Below, piece by piece: positions 8,554 to 17,647 of a stretch of DNA of 64,000 nt; position 1 is the first letter of the stretch; the number at the start of each line of letters is the position of its first letter. Source of the stretch: Bacteroidota bacterium (GTDB lineage: Bacteria; Bacteroidota; Bacteroidia; Bacteroidales; UBA10428). The position numbers and the translations under genes are program-made. Location: NCBI GenBank assembly GCA_023442525.1, contig JAEZZA010000020.1, forward strand, positions 62,001 to 126,000, written 5' to 3'. Below the pieces are notes generated by a model. The model had not been told where the DNA came from. It ran no database searches and worked only from the letters and a program-made list of their open reading frames with translations.

Positions 8554-8741
8554 AATTCAGATAATTATTTGTTATATAATAAAAGAGCTTGTAGTATCTT
8601 GGTAATTAACAAATTTACAAATGTTTTGCTACAAATCGTAATTTTTGTCCGTTCGCTTATTAATAATATGCAAATTTATTAAAAAAACGTCACGTGGTTT
8701 TGTTCAAAAAATCACGGTTGGCGTTATTCAAAAACCGGGCC

Positions 8742-8784
8742 AAAAACAACGACTGGCACGAATACCCGTGCCAGTCATTGTTTT
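8742..8784 (-). terminator. Rho-independent terminator downstream of pnp
   Basis: Ten-base-pair GC-rich stem GACTGGCACG (8751-8760) and CGTGCCAGTC (8767-8776), extended by AAAACAAC/ATTGTTTT arms. On the minus strand it is followed by a T-rich run. It lies about 50 bp past the pnp stop. The remaining sequence up to 8553 is AT-rich leader of the TPR lipoprotein gene, with nothing else recognised. Confidence 0.85.
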
Positions 8785-8835
8785 ATAGATTTCAGAAAAT
8801 ATAAAATCGATCTGCTTTCCCAAAACGGGAATGAG

Positions 8836-11073
8836 TTAATCTCTGCGATCTCTTCTGCCGCCACCCCGGTGATCGCCGCGGCGATTATCACGTGAGTCGC
8901 GTGAATCGCGTCTTCCCCTCGAATCATGTTCTCTGGGAGGTCGGGGTGCAGGAGGAACGAAGCCTTCTGGTACCGGAAGCAGTACTTTTCGTGATAAACT
9001 CAATTTTCCGTTCTTGTTGTCAATTTCCATGAGTTTCACTTCAACTTCCTCGCCCTCTTTAATAATATCTTCTACATTTTCTACACGGGGCCAGTCGATT
9101 TCAGAAATATGGAGTAATCCTTGTTTTCCAGGAAGTATCTCTACAAAGGCACCAAAAGTTTGAATGCCCCTGACAATTCCTTTATAAATCTTTCCAACCT
9201 CAGGTTGCTCCACAATTGCGTTAATTCTTGCTACAGCAGCTTCAATGGATGCTTTGTCGGCCGAAGAAACATAAATTTCTCCCTTGCCGTCAACCTCTTC
9301 AATATTGACAACAGCACCGGTTTTAGCCTGAATATCCTGAATGATTTTCCCACCGGGACCAATAACAGCACCAATGAATTCCTTTGGAATGGTTAATTGT
9401 ACCATACGTGGAACAAACGGTTTGTAATCAGCACGTGGTTCAGGAATGGCTTCGTTTATTTTGTTCAGTATGTGCATACGCCCTTCGTGAGCCTGAGCGA
9501 GCGCTTTTTTCAAAATTTCAAATGTTAGTCCGTCAACCTTGATATCCATCTGAGTAGCGGTAATACCCTTGTTGGTACCTGCTACCTTGAAATCCATATC
9601 GCCAAGGTGATCTTCATCGCCGAGAATATCTGAAAGAATGGCATATTTTCCTGTTTTGGTATCAGATATAAGTCCCATTGCTATTCCCGATACAGGCCTG
9701 CGAAGTTTAACACCTGCATCAAGTAAAGCCATAGTACCGGCGCAAACGGTTGCCATCGACGAAGAGCCGTTCGATTCCAGGATATCGGATACCACCCTGA
9801 TGGCGTATACGTTATCATTAGGGATCATTCGTTTCAATGCACGATGTGCCAGGTTACCGTGACCAACTTCGCGACGGCTAATACCGCGTGAAGGTCTGGC
9901 TTCGCCGGTTGAAAACGGGGGAAAATTATAATGAAGAACAAATTTCTCAGTTCCCTGAATCAGTACCTCATCGATTTCCTTTTCATCCAGTTTGGTACCC
10001 AGAGTAACTGAGGTAAGCGACTGTGTTTCGCCCCTTGTAAATACTGCTGATCCGTGAGCAGCCGGCAGATAATCGATATCACACCATATTGGCCTGATTT
10101 CGTCGGTTTTTCTTCCATCAATACGGACACTTTCATTTAAGATCAGGTTTCTTACCGCTTCGCGTTCAACATCATGAAAATATCTTCCAATAAGTACTTC
10201 ATTTAATTCTGTACCCTCGGGAAAAGTGGCAATAAAATCGGCTCTGACCTTTTCAATGGCGTCATGACGGTCATGTTTACCCGGAGTGTTTTTGGCGATT
10301 TCGTAAATCTTATCGTAACCTTCTTCCCAGATCCGTTTTCTGAGATCCTCATCGTGAACTTCGTGTGAATATGCGCGCTTTTCATTTTTCCCTGCTTCCT
10401 CCATTAATTCCAACTGTGCACGACATTGCTGTTTAATAGCTTCATGAGCCACTTTCAATGCTTCGAGCATATCATCTTCTGAAACTTCATCCATTTCACC
10501 CTCGACCATCACGATGTTTTCAAGCGTTGCCGCAACCATGATGTCGATATCAGCTTTTGAAATTTCACTGAATCCGGGATTGATAATAAAATTCCCGTCA
10601 ATACGTGCAACCCGTACCTCCGAAATGGGTCCTTTAAAAGGAATATCAGAAACCATCAGGGCTGATGATGCGGCCAGACCGGCCAATGAATCAGGCATAA
10701 TATCCTTGTCGGCTGAAATCAGCATAACGTTGACAAACGTTTCGGCATGATAATCATCGGGGAATAATGGTCTGAGTGCCCGATCGATTAACCGGGATAT
10801 TAAGATCTCATAATCGCTGGGGCGCGATTCCCTCTTTAAAAATCCACCCGGGAATCGACCTATAGCTGCAAATTTCTCTTTATATTCAACTGACAGGGGC
10901 ATAAAATCTGCATCAGGCGCCCCGTCTTTAGCGCTTACAACAGTTGCAAGCAACATGGTATTTCCCATCCGTACTACTACTGAGCCATCGGCCTGTTTGG
11001 CCAGTTTTCCGGTTTCAAGTGTTATCTCTCTTCCGTCGTTGAGAGTAATCGTCTTTTGTATCGTTTTAAACAT
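8836..11073 (-). CDS. pnp: Polyribonucleotide nucleotidyltransferase (PNPase)
   Basis: Phosphorolytic 3'-5' exoribonuclease of RNA turnover. The 745-residue protein has two RNase PH-like domains (FPGGFLKRESRPS in the first, FPPFSTGEARPSRG in the second), a KH domain with the GxxG loop (IGPGGKIIQDI), an S1 domain (GIVRGIQTFGAFVEI) and a C-terminal tail rich in Arg, Asp and Gly. I chose the ATG at 11073 (MFKTIQKTI); the longer frame to 11130 adds 19 residues that overlap the rpsO terminator region and do not look conserved. The rpsO-pnp order is the classical one, but a terminator lies between them. Confidence 0.96.
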   Translation of the reverse strand: MFKTIQKTITLNDGREITLETGKLAKQADGSVVVRMGNTMLLATVVSAKDGAPDADFMPLSVEYKEKFAAIGRFPGGFLKRESRPSDYEILISRLIDRALRPLFPDDYHAETFVNVMLISADKDIMPDSLAGLAASSALMVSDIPFKGPISEVRVARIDGNFIINPGFSEISKADIDIMVAATLENIVMVEGEMDEVSEDDMLEALKVAHEAIKQQCRAQLELMEEAGKNEKRAYSHEVHDEDLRKRIWEEGYDKIYEIAKNTPGKHDRHDAIEKVRADFIATFPEGTELNEVLIGRYFHDVEREAVRNLILNESVRIDGRKTDEIRPIWCDIDYLPAAHGSAVFTRGETQSLTSVTLGTKLDEKEIDEVLIQGTEKFVLHYNFPPFSTGEARPSRGISRREVGHGNLAHRALKRMIPNDNVYAIRVVSDILESNGSSSMATVCAGTMALLDAGVKLRRPVSGIAMGLISDTKTGKYAILSDILGDEDHLGDMDFKVAGTNKGITATQMDIKVDGLTFEILKKALAQAHEGRMHILNKINEAIPEPRADYKPFVPRMVQLTIPKEFIGAVIGPGGKIIQDIQAKTGAVVNIEEVDGKGEIYVSSADKASIEAAVARINAIVEQPEVGKIYKGIVRGIQTFGAFVEILPGKQGLLHISEIDWPRVENVEDIIKEGEEVEVKLMEIDNKNGKLSLSRKVLLPVPEGFVPPAPRPPREHDSRGRRDSRDSRDNRRGDHRGGGRRDRRD

Positions 11074-11117
11074 AATTGATTTGTTATGAATGGTTGGCTT
11101 AACCGACCTGCTATTAA

Positions 11118-11150
11118 AGAAAAAAGGCAATTTCAGAATTGCCCTTTTTC
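11118..11150 (-). terminator. Rho-independent terminator between rpsO and pnp
   Basis: Inverted repeat AAAAAGGCAATT (11121-11132) and AATTGCCCTTTTT (11137-11149) with a single bulged C, flanked by A/T runs. It sits 10-40 bp past the rpsO stop and upstream of the pnp start, so it can attenuate read-through from rpsO into pnp. Confidence 0.8.
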
Positions 11151-11159
11151 TTAGCTTGA

Positions 11160-11429
11160 TTATTTACGTAGATTTAGTTCTTTCAGTATCGAACGATATC
11201 TTTCGATATCTCTCGTGCGGAGATAGTCGAGAACCCTCCGGCGCTTTCCAACCAGACGAAGAAGAGCACGCTGCGTATTAAAATCTTTCTTACTAACCTT
11301 CAAATGCTCAGTGAGATGATTAATCCTCGTGGTAAACAGAGCTATCTGACTCTCGGGAGCTCCGGTGTTTGTTTCCGACTTACCGTAAGTTTTAAATAAC
11401 TCTTTCTTATTTTCCGCTGTTAAATACAT
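11160..11429 (-). CDS. rpsO: 30S ribosomal protein S15
   Basis: Primary 16S rRNA-binding protein of the small subunit platform. It has 89 residues, the standard length. The diagnostic sequence is NTGAPESQIALFTTRINHL in the middle and GKRRRVLDYL near the C-terminus, which contacts rRNA. It stands upstream of pnp in the conserved rpsO-pnp order. Confidence 0.98.
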   Translation of the reverse strand: MYLTAENKKELFKTYGKSETNTGAPESQIALFTTRINHLTEHLKVSKKDFNTQRALLRLVGKRRRVLDYLRTRDIERYRSILKELNLRK

Positions 11430-11514
11430 AAAGTCTAATTAAATACAGATATTCAAAATTTGAGTTGCAAAAGTATTTATTTTTTTTCATTTCACAACAC
11501 ATTGTTCCAAAAAA

Positions 11515-11694
11515 TTACCCATCCTCTTTTTGCGTGCCTTCATCTTTTTTCATCCGGCCTGCATCTTTAAGGCATTTGCTGAGCATCCATTCAATCTGGC
11601 CGTTCACACTCCGGAATTCATCGGCCGCCCATTTCTCGATTTTCTTCATGGTCTCAGCATTAATCCTTAAAACAAAAGATTTCTTATCCGACAT
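11515..11694 (-). CDS. Arc-family (ribbon-helix-helix) DNA-binding protein
   Basis: A 59-residue protein beginning MSDKKSFVLRINAETMKKIE. The start matches the beta-strand plus first helix of Arc/MetJ-type ribbon-helix-helix repressors, and EFRSVNGQIEWML matches the second helix of the Arc-like family. The tail is charged. The ATG at 11694-11692 is 3 bp after the stop of the SPFH-domain gene, so the two are almost certainly cotranslated. It is shorter than most automatic gene-length cutoffs and easily missed. It probably binds DNA as a dimer; the target is unknown. Confidence 0.85.
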   Translation of the reverse strand: MSDKKSFVLRINAETMKKIEKWAADEFRSVNGQIEWMLSKCLKDAGRMKKDEGTQKEDG

Positions 11695-11697
11695 TTT

Positions 11698-12552
11698 TTA
11701 CTGATGTAACGTTCCTGTATTAATTACGGGTTCTACCTGGCTGTCGCCGCAAAGAACTACCAACAGATTACTTACCATTGCTGCTTTTCGCTCCTCGTCA
11801 AGTTCTACTATCCCGCGTTTAGATAACATGGCAAGTGCACTTTCAACCATACTTACAGCACCTTCCACAATTTTATGCCTTGCAGCAACCGTGGCAGTGG
11901 CCTGTTGCCTGCGCAACATAGCCTGGGCAATTTCCGGAGCATAGGCCAGATAAGCTATTCTTGCCTCAATTACTTCAAGTCCGGCAATATGAAGCCGCTC
12001 TGAAATCTCATGTTCCAGGTTAGCATTAACCTGCTCAAAATTGGAACTCAAGGTTATCTCGGCACGCTCATCTTCGAAATGATCGTATGGATACGTCCCG
12101 GCAAGTTTTCTTACAGCCGAATCAGTCTGCACTTTTACAAAATCCTCGTAAGCGCTGACCTCAAAGGCTGCTTTGTAAGTGTCTTGTACCTTCCATACCA
12201 GGATTACACTGATGAGTATCGGGTTACCCAAACGATCGTTTACCTTAATCTTATCACTCTCAAAATTTCTTGCCCTTAACGAAATATCATAACGTTTGAA
12301 AAACGGTATTACCCAGAAAAACCCGTTTTTCTTAATAGTTCCGGAATAGGAACCGAAGAGTACCAGCACCTTGGAATGGTTCGGGTTGACTATGAACAAT
12401 CCCGGAGCTATGAATCCAATGAGGATAACACATGCTACAGCAAGCCAGACAATCTCGTTAATACCTGCAAAAATGATAGTGGCCACCAGCAATATAACTA
12501 ATGCCGCCATCAGATACCCGTTCAGGGGTTGGAAATTTCGTTCAGTTTTCAT
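11698..12552 (-). CDS. SPFH/band-7 domain membrane protein
   Basis: A 284-residue protein with two N-terminal membrane segments (about residues 13-32 and 33-54), then an SPFH (stomatin/prohibitin/flotillin) domain starting at PNHSKVLVLFG and including the RNFESDKIKVND and GNPILISVILVWKVQD blocks. A helical region rich in Ala and Gln follows (AQAMLRRQQATATVAARHKIVEGAV), typical of oligomerising band-7 proteins. It probably forms membrane scaffolds. It is coupled 3 bp upstream of a small Arc-like DNA-binding protein. Confidence 0.88.
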   Translation of the reverse strand: MKTERNFQPLNGYLMAALVILLVATIIFAGINEIVWLAVACVILIGFIAPGLFIVNPNHSKVLVLFGSYSGTIKKNGFFWVIPFFKRYDISLRARNFESDKIKVNDRLGNPILISVILVWKVQDTYKAAFEVSAYEDFVKVQTDSAVRKLAGTYPYDHFEDERAEITLSSNFEQVNANLEHEISERLHIAGLEVIEARIAYLAYAPEIAQAMLRRQQATATVAARHKIVEGAVSMVESALAMLSKRGIVELDEERKAAMVSNLLVVLCGDSQVEPVINTGTLHQ

Positions 12553-12617
12553 GATATTTATATGATATTATTTTGATATCAAATATAGAAAAAAAATTTT
12601 ACACGCAAATAATTTAT

Positions 12618-13895
12618 TTACAATTTTGACGTCACAACCAAATTAGTACCTATTGAACACGACAGGCATTTTTTACGCAGGCAATAGTTTGAGTTAAGCT
12701 GCAAAATACCCTGGGTCATGAAGGCTGAATCGGCCTTCAGTCCGAATGCTTCCCAACGCCTAACTATGCGGTTATCTTCAGGAGGTATATCACTTAGCAG
12801 GTTAATAGCGCGTTCCTTCAACCGGTCATTGCCTGTCATCCGGCCATAAATAAAGAGAAAGGGTATTACCGTATTGATAATAAGAAGTTGAATGGTGGAA
12901 GGTGATGGTTTTTTTATTGTACGGGGCGATGGCACTTCAAAAGTATAGTGGGTGTTCCAGAACTCCGAAGCTTCGATTCCAAGTGTACTGATGAGTTCCC
13001 TGGTGCCCGGACATGCCAGTACGCGTGAAAAGAGTCCTTCCGATTCACAAAGTAAAGATGCAAACTGAGCAAGCCGTATGGTAGGGAAATTTACGGGTCT
13101 CAGCCTGAGAAATTTCCACAGGTGATGAGGGATTGGTTTGAGATTGTACTTTTTCCTCAGATGGGCATATTCAACTCTGAGTTCGCTATAATAATCATTG
13201 AACAGCACAGCGTTGTCCAGGAATCCGGCTTGTCCCATAATTAAGGCCTCCACCTGCCTTGGGTTATCGGAATGCCGCATTACCTTTGAATAGGGTAAAC
13301 TGCGGGCCATGAGTTCAAAGGGCACTGCATTCAAACCAAACCCAAAACTCCGGGCAAGCACAATGTAAAATACTTCGTCCCAGTTATTCTGGTATTGTTG
13401 TAAAAGGGTGGCAATATGACTGGTTTTATGTTGAAGTCGCTCCACAACAAGTGCATTGAGCCAGGCATCGACAACAATTTTTTCAACTCCATTTACCCGG
13501 TTCGAACAGGCAACGCTTACGCTACTATGTAGCAGTTCACGGTAGTTTATATAAAGCTGCTCGTCAAATTCAAGTGTGATGGTGGGAATAATCTCGCCGT
13601 TGCTCCGAACTGCCGGCTTGTCATATTTATGAACGGCATGCAGGACGACGTTATCATAACTCTTATCGCGGTCGTGACCGTGCACCGTCCAATCGGATGA
13701 ATTGATGTGGATCTCGGTATTGCCGGCCCACACTGTTCCTCCCACTTTAACTCGTGTGTTTATGAAATCAGGGCCGGCGTCGGAATTGTGTTCACCAAGC
13801 CCGCTGACCTCAACCAATTCTCCGGTATCGGCCAGTAAACCTTCGCGTTTAAACAAGCCGAATTTCCATATAAAATGCAGGAAGTCTTCGGTCAT
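12618..13895 (-). CDS. DUF2851 family protein
   Basis: A 425-residue protein matching the Bacteroidetes DUF2851 family. It begins MTEDFLHFIWKFGLF, then has GLGEHNSDAGPDFINTRV and AGNTEIHINSSDW, followed by DNVVLHAVHKYD. The N-terminal pattern of conserved acidic residues and EIH resembles nuclease-like folds, but no activity is established. Four cysteines cluster at the C-terminus (CLRKKCLSCSIG), possibly binding metal. Soluble, no signal peptide. The function is unknown. Confidence 0.8.
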   Translation of the reverse strand: MTEDFLHFIWKFGLFKREGLLADTGELVEVSGLGEHNSDAGPDFINTRVKVGGTVWAGNTEIHINSSDWTVHGHDRDKSYDNVVLHAVHKYDKPAVRSNGEIIPTITLEFDEQLYINYRELLHSSVSVACSNRVNGVEKIVVDAWLNALVVERLQHKTSHIATLLQQYQNNWDEVFYIVLARSFGFGLNAVPFELMARSLPYSKVMRHSDNPRQVEALIMGQAGFLDNAVLFNDYYSELRVEYAHLRKKYNLKPIPHHLWKFLRLRPVNFPTIRLAQFASLLCESEGLFSRVLACPGTRELISTLGIEASEFWNTHYTFEVPSPRTIKKPSPSTIQLLIINTVIPFLFIYGRMTGNDRLKERAINLLSDIPPEDNRIVRRWEAFGLKADSAFMTQGILQLNSNYCLRKKCLSCSIGTNLVVTSKL

Positions 13896-13910
13896 TTGGT
13901 TTGGGGTTAT

Positions 13911-13938
13911 GGTTTCAGGTTTAGGGTTTCAGGTTTAG
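13911..13938. repeat. Perfect tandem 14-mer duplication
   Basis: GGTTTCAGGTTTAG occurs twice, back to back (13911-13924 and 13925-13938), between the DUF2851 start and the pyrF end. The second copy supplies the pyrF stop codon (TAA at 13937-13935 on the minus strand). The unit is related to the TTTCAG-type repeats at 4591-4660. Confidence 0.9.
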
Positions 13939-14756
13939 TGTCGGGTCAACATCTTTTTCATTTCGTCGCGTATCTCTTTGGCCTTTTCGCGGGCGACATC
14001 TGCAAATTTAGCTGTACTATCGGCGTAAATAATTCCCCTTGATGAATTCACCAGCAAACCGCATTGCTCATTCATACCGTATTTGACTACATCTGCCAGT
14101 TCGCCGCCCTGAGCACCAACACCGGGTATCAGGAGGAAATGCCGTGGAACAACTTCTCTCACCTTTACCAGCATGGAGGCGCGGGTAGCGCCAACCACAA
14201 ACATCATATTATTCTCGCTCCCCCACTCTTTCGATTTCATCAGGACTGTCTCAAAAAGGTGTTCCTGTGTTCCGGTTCTCAGGTACTGAAAGTCATCAGC
14301 ACCCTTATTGGAAGTAAGGGCCAGCAGAATCACCCATTTATCGTCGTATTCAAGGAATGGAAGAACGGAATCTGATCCCATATAGGGAGCTATGGTGACA
14401 GCATCACAATTAAGGTGCTTTAAAAATGTTTCCGCGTACTTTCTGGATGTGTTGCCAATATCGCCTCGCTTTGCATCGGCAATTATGAAAATATCGGGGT
14501 GATTCTCACGGATATATGCAATGGTTTTCTCCAGTTGCAACCATCCTTCAGCCCCAAGGCATTCGTAAAATGCAATATTTGGTTTGTAAGCAACAGCAAG
14601 GTGGTGAGTTGTGTCGATTATCCTTCGGTTAAACTCAAACAATGGAAATTCAAACTGCCGGATGGATTCCGGTATACGGTCTATTTCCGTATCCAGCCCG
14701 ATACAGAGAAAGCTTTCTTTTCTTCTTATTTGTTCATATATCTGCCCGGCATTCAT
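13935..14756 (-). CDS. pyrF: Orotidine-5'-phosphate decarboxylase (type 2)
   Basis: Last step of UMP synthesis: decarboxylation of OMP. The 273-residue protein carries the catalytic signature DAKRGDIGNTSRKYA (Lys about 96), LCIGLDTE at the N-terminus and the phosphate-binding LLIPGVGAQGG near the C-terminus. The size fits the group 2 family found in Bacteroidetes. It overlaps prfA by an ATGA (start of pyrF within the stop of prfA), implying translational coupling. Its stop codon lies inside a tandem 14-bp repeat. Confidence 0.95.
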   Translation of the reverse strand: MNAGQIYEQIRRKESFLCIGLDTEIDRIPESIRQFEFPLFEFNRRIIDTTHHLAVAYKPNIAFYECLGAEGWLQLEKTIAYIRENHPDIFIIADAKRGDIGNTSRKYAETFLKHLNCDAVTIAPYMGSDSVLPFLEYDDKWVILLALTSNKGADDFQYLRTGTQEHLFETVLMKSKEWGSENNMMFVVGATRASMLVKVREVVPRHFLLIPGVGAQGGELADVVKYGMNEQCGLLVNSSRGIIYADSTAKFADVAREKAKEIRDEMKKMLTRH

Positions 14757-15835
14757 GCGCTAACCTTGAGTCGTTCGGCATTTTCCGCCATCTGAAGCTG
14801 ACTGATAATCTCGCTGATATTTCCATCGAGTATCGAAGGAAGATTATACATAGTGAGATTGATGCGATGATCGGTTACTCTGCCTTGCGGATAATTATAG
14901 GTACGAATTTTGGCCGACCGGTCGCCGGTTGATACCATAGTCTTTCTCTGGCTGGCAATACCATCGATATATTTCTGATATTCTATATTAAAAAGCCTGG
15001 TGCGAAGTTCCGACATGGCTTTTTCGAGATTCTTAAGCTGCGATTTCTGATCCTGGCACGAAACCACAACACCGGTAGGAATATGTGTAAGCCGTACTGC
15101 CGAGTAGGTGGTGTTAACCGACTGACCTCCGGGTCCTGATGAACAGAAACGATCAATCCTGATGTCTTCCTGTTTCACTTCAATATCGAATTCCTCGGCT
15201 TCGGGGAGCACAACCACTGATGCCGCTGAAGTATGTATTCTTCCCTGTGTTTCGGTTTGGGGAACACGCTGTACCCGGTGTACACCCGATTCATATTTGA
15301 GTATGCCGTAAACTCCGTCGCCCTTAACATTTACAATTATTTCTTTGAATCCGCCTGCGGTACCTTCGGCAACACTAGTAATCTCAGTTTTCCATCCCTT
15401 CTGCTCGCAAAATTTAGTATACATGCGAAACAGATCGCCGGCAAAAATACTGGCCTCATCACCTCCGGTTCCGGCACGGATCTCGAGAATTGCATTCTTA
15501 GTATCCTGAGGATCGGCGGGTAACAAAAGTATTTTGAGGGTTTCTTCCATTTGCCCAATTTTCCCGTTTAATTCATCAAGTTCTGCCTTGGCCATCTCTC
15601 TCATTTCATCATCCTTTTCGGTATTAAGGATCTCACGCGCCGAATCAATATTGCTCAGTGCGTTCCTGTACTCCTTATAGGCTGCAACTACAGGTTTGAG
15701 TTCTTTATATTCCTTATTGAGGGCAATATACCGCTTCATATCATCCATGATATCAGGGGATGTAAGTAAACGGCCCACTTCTTCAAATCGCTGGTTTACT
15801 CCTTCGAGCTTATCGAGAATCAGATTCTTACTCAT
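14753..15835 (-). CDS. prfA: Peptide chain release factor 1
   Basis: Recognises UAA/UAG stop codons and triggers peptide release. The 360-residue protein has the universal GGQ loop (residues 236-238, within SSGPGGQSVNTTYSAVRL), the RAGTGGDEASIFAGDLF block, and the codon-recognition PxT-type loop region (VPQTETQGRIHTS). The class is RF1 rather than RF2 because the gene is continuous, without a programmed frameshift. Coupled to pyrF by a 4-bp overlap; purM lies 27 bp upstream. Confidence 0.96.
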   Translation of the reverse strand: MSKNLILDKLEGVNQRFEEVGRLLTSPDIMDDMKRYIALNKEYKELKPVVAAYKEYRNALSNIDSAREILNTEKDDEMREMAKAELDELNGKIGQMEETLKILLLPADPQDTKNAILEIRAGTGGDEASIFAGDLFRMYTKFCEQKGWKTEITSVAEGTAGGFKEIIVNVKGDGVYGILKYESGVHRVQRVPQTETQGRIHTSAASVVVLPEAEEFDIEVKQEDIRIDRFCSSGPGGQSVNTTYSAVRLTHIPTGVVVSCQDQKSQLKNLEKAMSELRTRLFNIEYQKYIDGIASQRKTMVSTGDRSAKIRTYNYPQGRVTDHRINLTMYNLPSILDGNISEIISQLQMAENAERLKVSA

Positions 15836-15862
15836 TTTTAATGGTAACTAATAACAGGTAAA

Positions 15863-17029
15863 TCAATAACAAAAATTTCCAAAGGGTCCTGAAACGGTCA
15901 GTTTTTTCCCGTTGTATTCATCAACATGGCCAACAATACGGGCTTCGACACCCAAACTCTCCGCGATACCTACCATATCAACGGCAGTATCATTATCCGT
16001 ATAGATCTCAAACCGGTGTCCCATATTGAAAGTCTCATACATTTCCGACCATTCGGTGTCGGATGCCTCTTGTATCATTCTGAATAACGGGGGAAGATCA
16101 AAAAGACTATCCTTTATTATATGTACATTATTAACAAACTTAAGCACCTTGGTCTGGCCTCCACCGGTGCAATGGATCATGCCGTGTACTTTATCACGAT
16201 GTAAGTCAAGCACTTTTTTGATAACCGGCGCGTAGGTCCGGGTAGGCGAAAGGAGAAGCTTACCCATATTCACACCCAGATCGGCAACCGGCTGGGTTAA
16301 TTGATAATTCCCGGTATAAACAAGCGACGGAGGAATGAGGTCGTCGTACGACTCGGGATATTTATCGGCCAGATGATGGGCAAACAAATCGTGCCGGGCT
16401 GAAGTCAGTCCGTTGCTACCGATTCCGCCGTTGTATTCATCCTCATATTTTGCTTTTCCGAATGAAGCAAGTCCCACAATTACATCTCCGGGGCGGACAT
16501 TGGTTGAAATTACTTCGTCGCGCCTCATGCGGCATACAACGGTTGAATCCACAACAATTGTACGTACCAGATCGCCGATGTCGGCGGTTTCACCTCCGGT
16601 AAGATATATATTTATTCCCCACTCCGAGAGTTTCTGAATAATTTCATCAAAACCCTTGAGAATGAACATGAGCACATCGCCGGGGATTTTAAGCTTGTTG
16701 CGGCCAATGGTTGATGACAGCAGCATATTACCCGTTGCACCAACACACAGCAAATCGTCGACATTCATGATAAGGGCATCCTGCGCAATCCCTTTCCATA
16801 CCGAGTAATCTCCGGTTTCCTTCCAATACATGTAGGCAAGCGAGGATTTTGTACCTGCTCCGTCGGCATGCATCACATTACAATAGTTTTCATCACCGGC
16901 AAGGTAATCAGGCACTATTTTACAAAAGGCATTTGGGAATAAGCCAGGTTCAATATCCTTAATTGCCCTGTGGACATCTTCTTTTTTTGAGGATACGCCG
17001 CGCTGACCGTACCTTGAGGATGAATTCAT
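15863..17029 (-). CDS. purM: Phosphoribosylformylglycinamidine cyclo-ligase (AIR synthetase)
   Basis: ATP-dependent ring closure of FGAM to AIR in purine synthesis. The 388-residue protein belongs to the longer Bacteroidetes-type PurM. It shows HADGAGTKSSLAYMYWK, the DALIMNVDDLLCVGA metal/phosphate motif, YLTGGETADIGD, and IHCTGGGQTKVL, all expected for the PurM/PurL ATP-binding fold. It precedes prfA-pyrF on the same strand, so nucleotide synthesis and translation genes are probably read together. Confidence 0.93.
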   Translation of the reverse strand: MNSSSRYGQRGVSSKKEDVHRAIKDIEPGLFPNAFCKIVPDYLAGDENYCNVMHADGAGTKSSLAYMYWKETGDYSVWKGIAQDALIMNVDDLLCVGATGNMLLSSTIGRNKLKIPGDVLMFILKGFDEIIQKLSEWGINIYLTGGETADIGDLVRTIVVDSTVVCRMRRDEVISTNVRPGDVIVGLASFGKAKYEDEYNGGIGSNGLTSARHDLFAHHLADKYPESYDDLIPPSLVYTGNYQLTQPVADLGVNMGKLLLSPTRTYAPVIKKVLDLHRDKVHGMIHCTGGGQTKVLKFVNNVHIIKDSLFDLPPLFRMIQEASDTEWSEMYETFNMGHRFEIYTDNDTAVDMVGIAESLGVEARIVGHVDEYNGKKLTVSGPFGNFCY

Positions 17030-17074
17030 GTAATTGATTATTTGAGAAGTGCTGCAAAGTTAATAAAAGAGTTC

Positions 17075-17107
17075 AAAAAAAAACCCTCCCGCTGAGCGGA
17101 AGGGTTT
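17075..17107 (-). terminator. Rho-independent terminator after the sigma factor gene
   Basis: Hairpin AAACCCTCCCGCT/AGCGGAAGGGTTT (17081-17107) with one mismatch in the stem. On the minus strand it is followed directly by a run of T (A-run 17075-17083 on the plus strand). It ends the transcript of the sigma factor before purM. Confidence 0.88.
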
Positions 17108-17137
17108 CGACCAAACTGCATATAAATCAAACCAAAA

Positions 17138-17647
17138 TCATGAACTGTATCCGGCTCCAAGCGAATTCATGAGCCTTTTCCGAGTAAAAAATATCCTGCT
17201 TTTTACAGTGCCGATTTTTAGACCGAGGTTATCTGCAATCTCCTTGTATTTAAAACCCTGGAGATGCATATTAAAAGGAACCTTGAATTCATCTTCAAGT
17301 CTGTCGATGTGTTTTTCAATTTCCTTGGCTGAAACCGAAGATTCCGGAGTCTCAAAACCTGATTCGCGGCTCAGGTTCAGATAGTACAGATCATCGGTAT
17401 GATCAAAAGTAGTATTTGCCTTTACCAACCTGCGGTAATTATTTATAAAGGTATTTTTCATTATAGTAAATGTCCATGCCTTAAGATTGGTATCATCGGC
17501 AAATTTATCACGGTACGAAATCGCTTTAACAAAAGTCTCCTGTAATAGGTCCCGGGCATCTTCCTTATTTGTGGTAAGGCTGTATGCGAATCTTTCGAGG
17601 CTATCGCTGAGACTTGACAACTGATAATTGAACTCTATTGCGGTCAT
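17138..17647 (-). CDS. ECF-type sigma-70 family RNA polymerase sigma factor
   Basis: A 169-residue sigma factor with region 2 (SLERFAYSLTTNKEDARDLLQETFVKA and LKAWTFTIMKNTFIN) and region 4 (FKYKEIADNLGLKIGTVKSRIFFTRKRL). No region 3 and no linked anti-sigma factor gene. I chose MTAIEFNYQL at 17647 as start; an in-frame ATG at 17698 would add 17 poorly conserved residues. It lies downstream of a CarH/LitR-like MerR regulator on the same strand. In several Bacteroidota such a pair precedes carotenoid genes, but here purM follows. Confidence 0.9.
   Translation of the reverse strand: MTAIEFNYQLSSLSDSLERFAYSLTTNKEDARDLLQETFVKAISYRDKFADDTNLKAWTFTIMKNTFINNYRRLVKANTTFDHTDDLYYLNLSRESGFETPESSVSAKEIEKHIDRLEDEFKVPFNMHLQGFKYKEIADNLGLKIGTVKSRIFFTRKRLMNSLGAGYSS

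Noticed and set aside
8580..8660. Promoter for the TPR lipoprotein gene (TAAATTTG on the minus strand)
   Set aside because: The -7 match is good but the nearest TTTG is only 14 nt upstream, too short for the usual 17-20 nt spacing.
11074..11130. 19-residue N-terminal extension of PNPase
   Set aside because: Overlaps the rpsO terminator and lacks family conservation; MFKTIQK is the natural start.
13911..13938. CRISPR-like repeat
   Set aside because: Only two contiguous copies with no spacers; no cas gene in the window.
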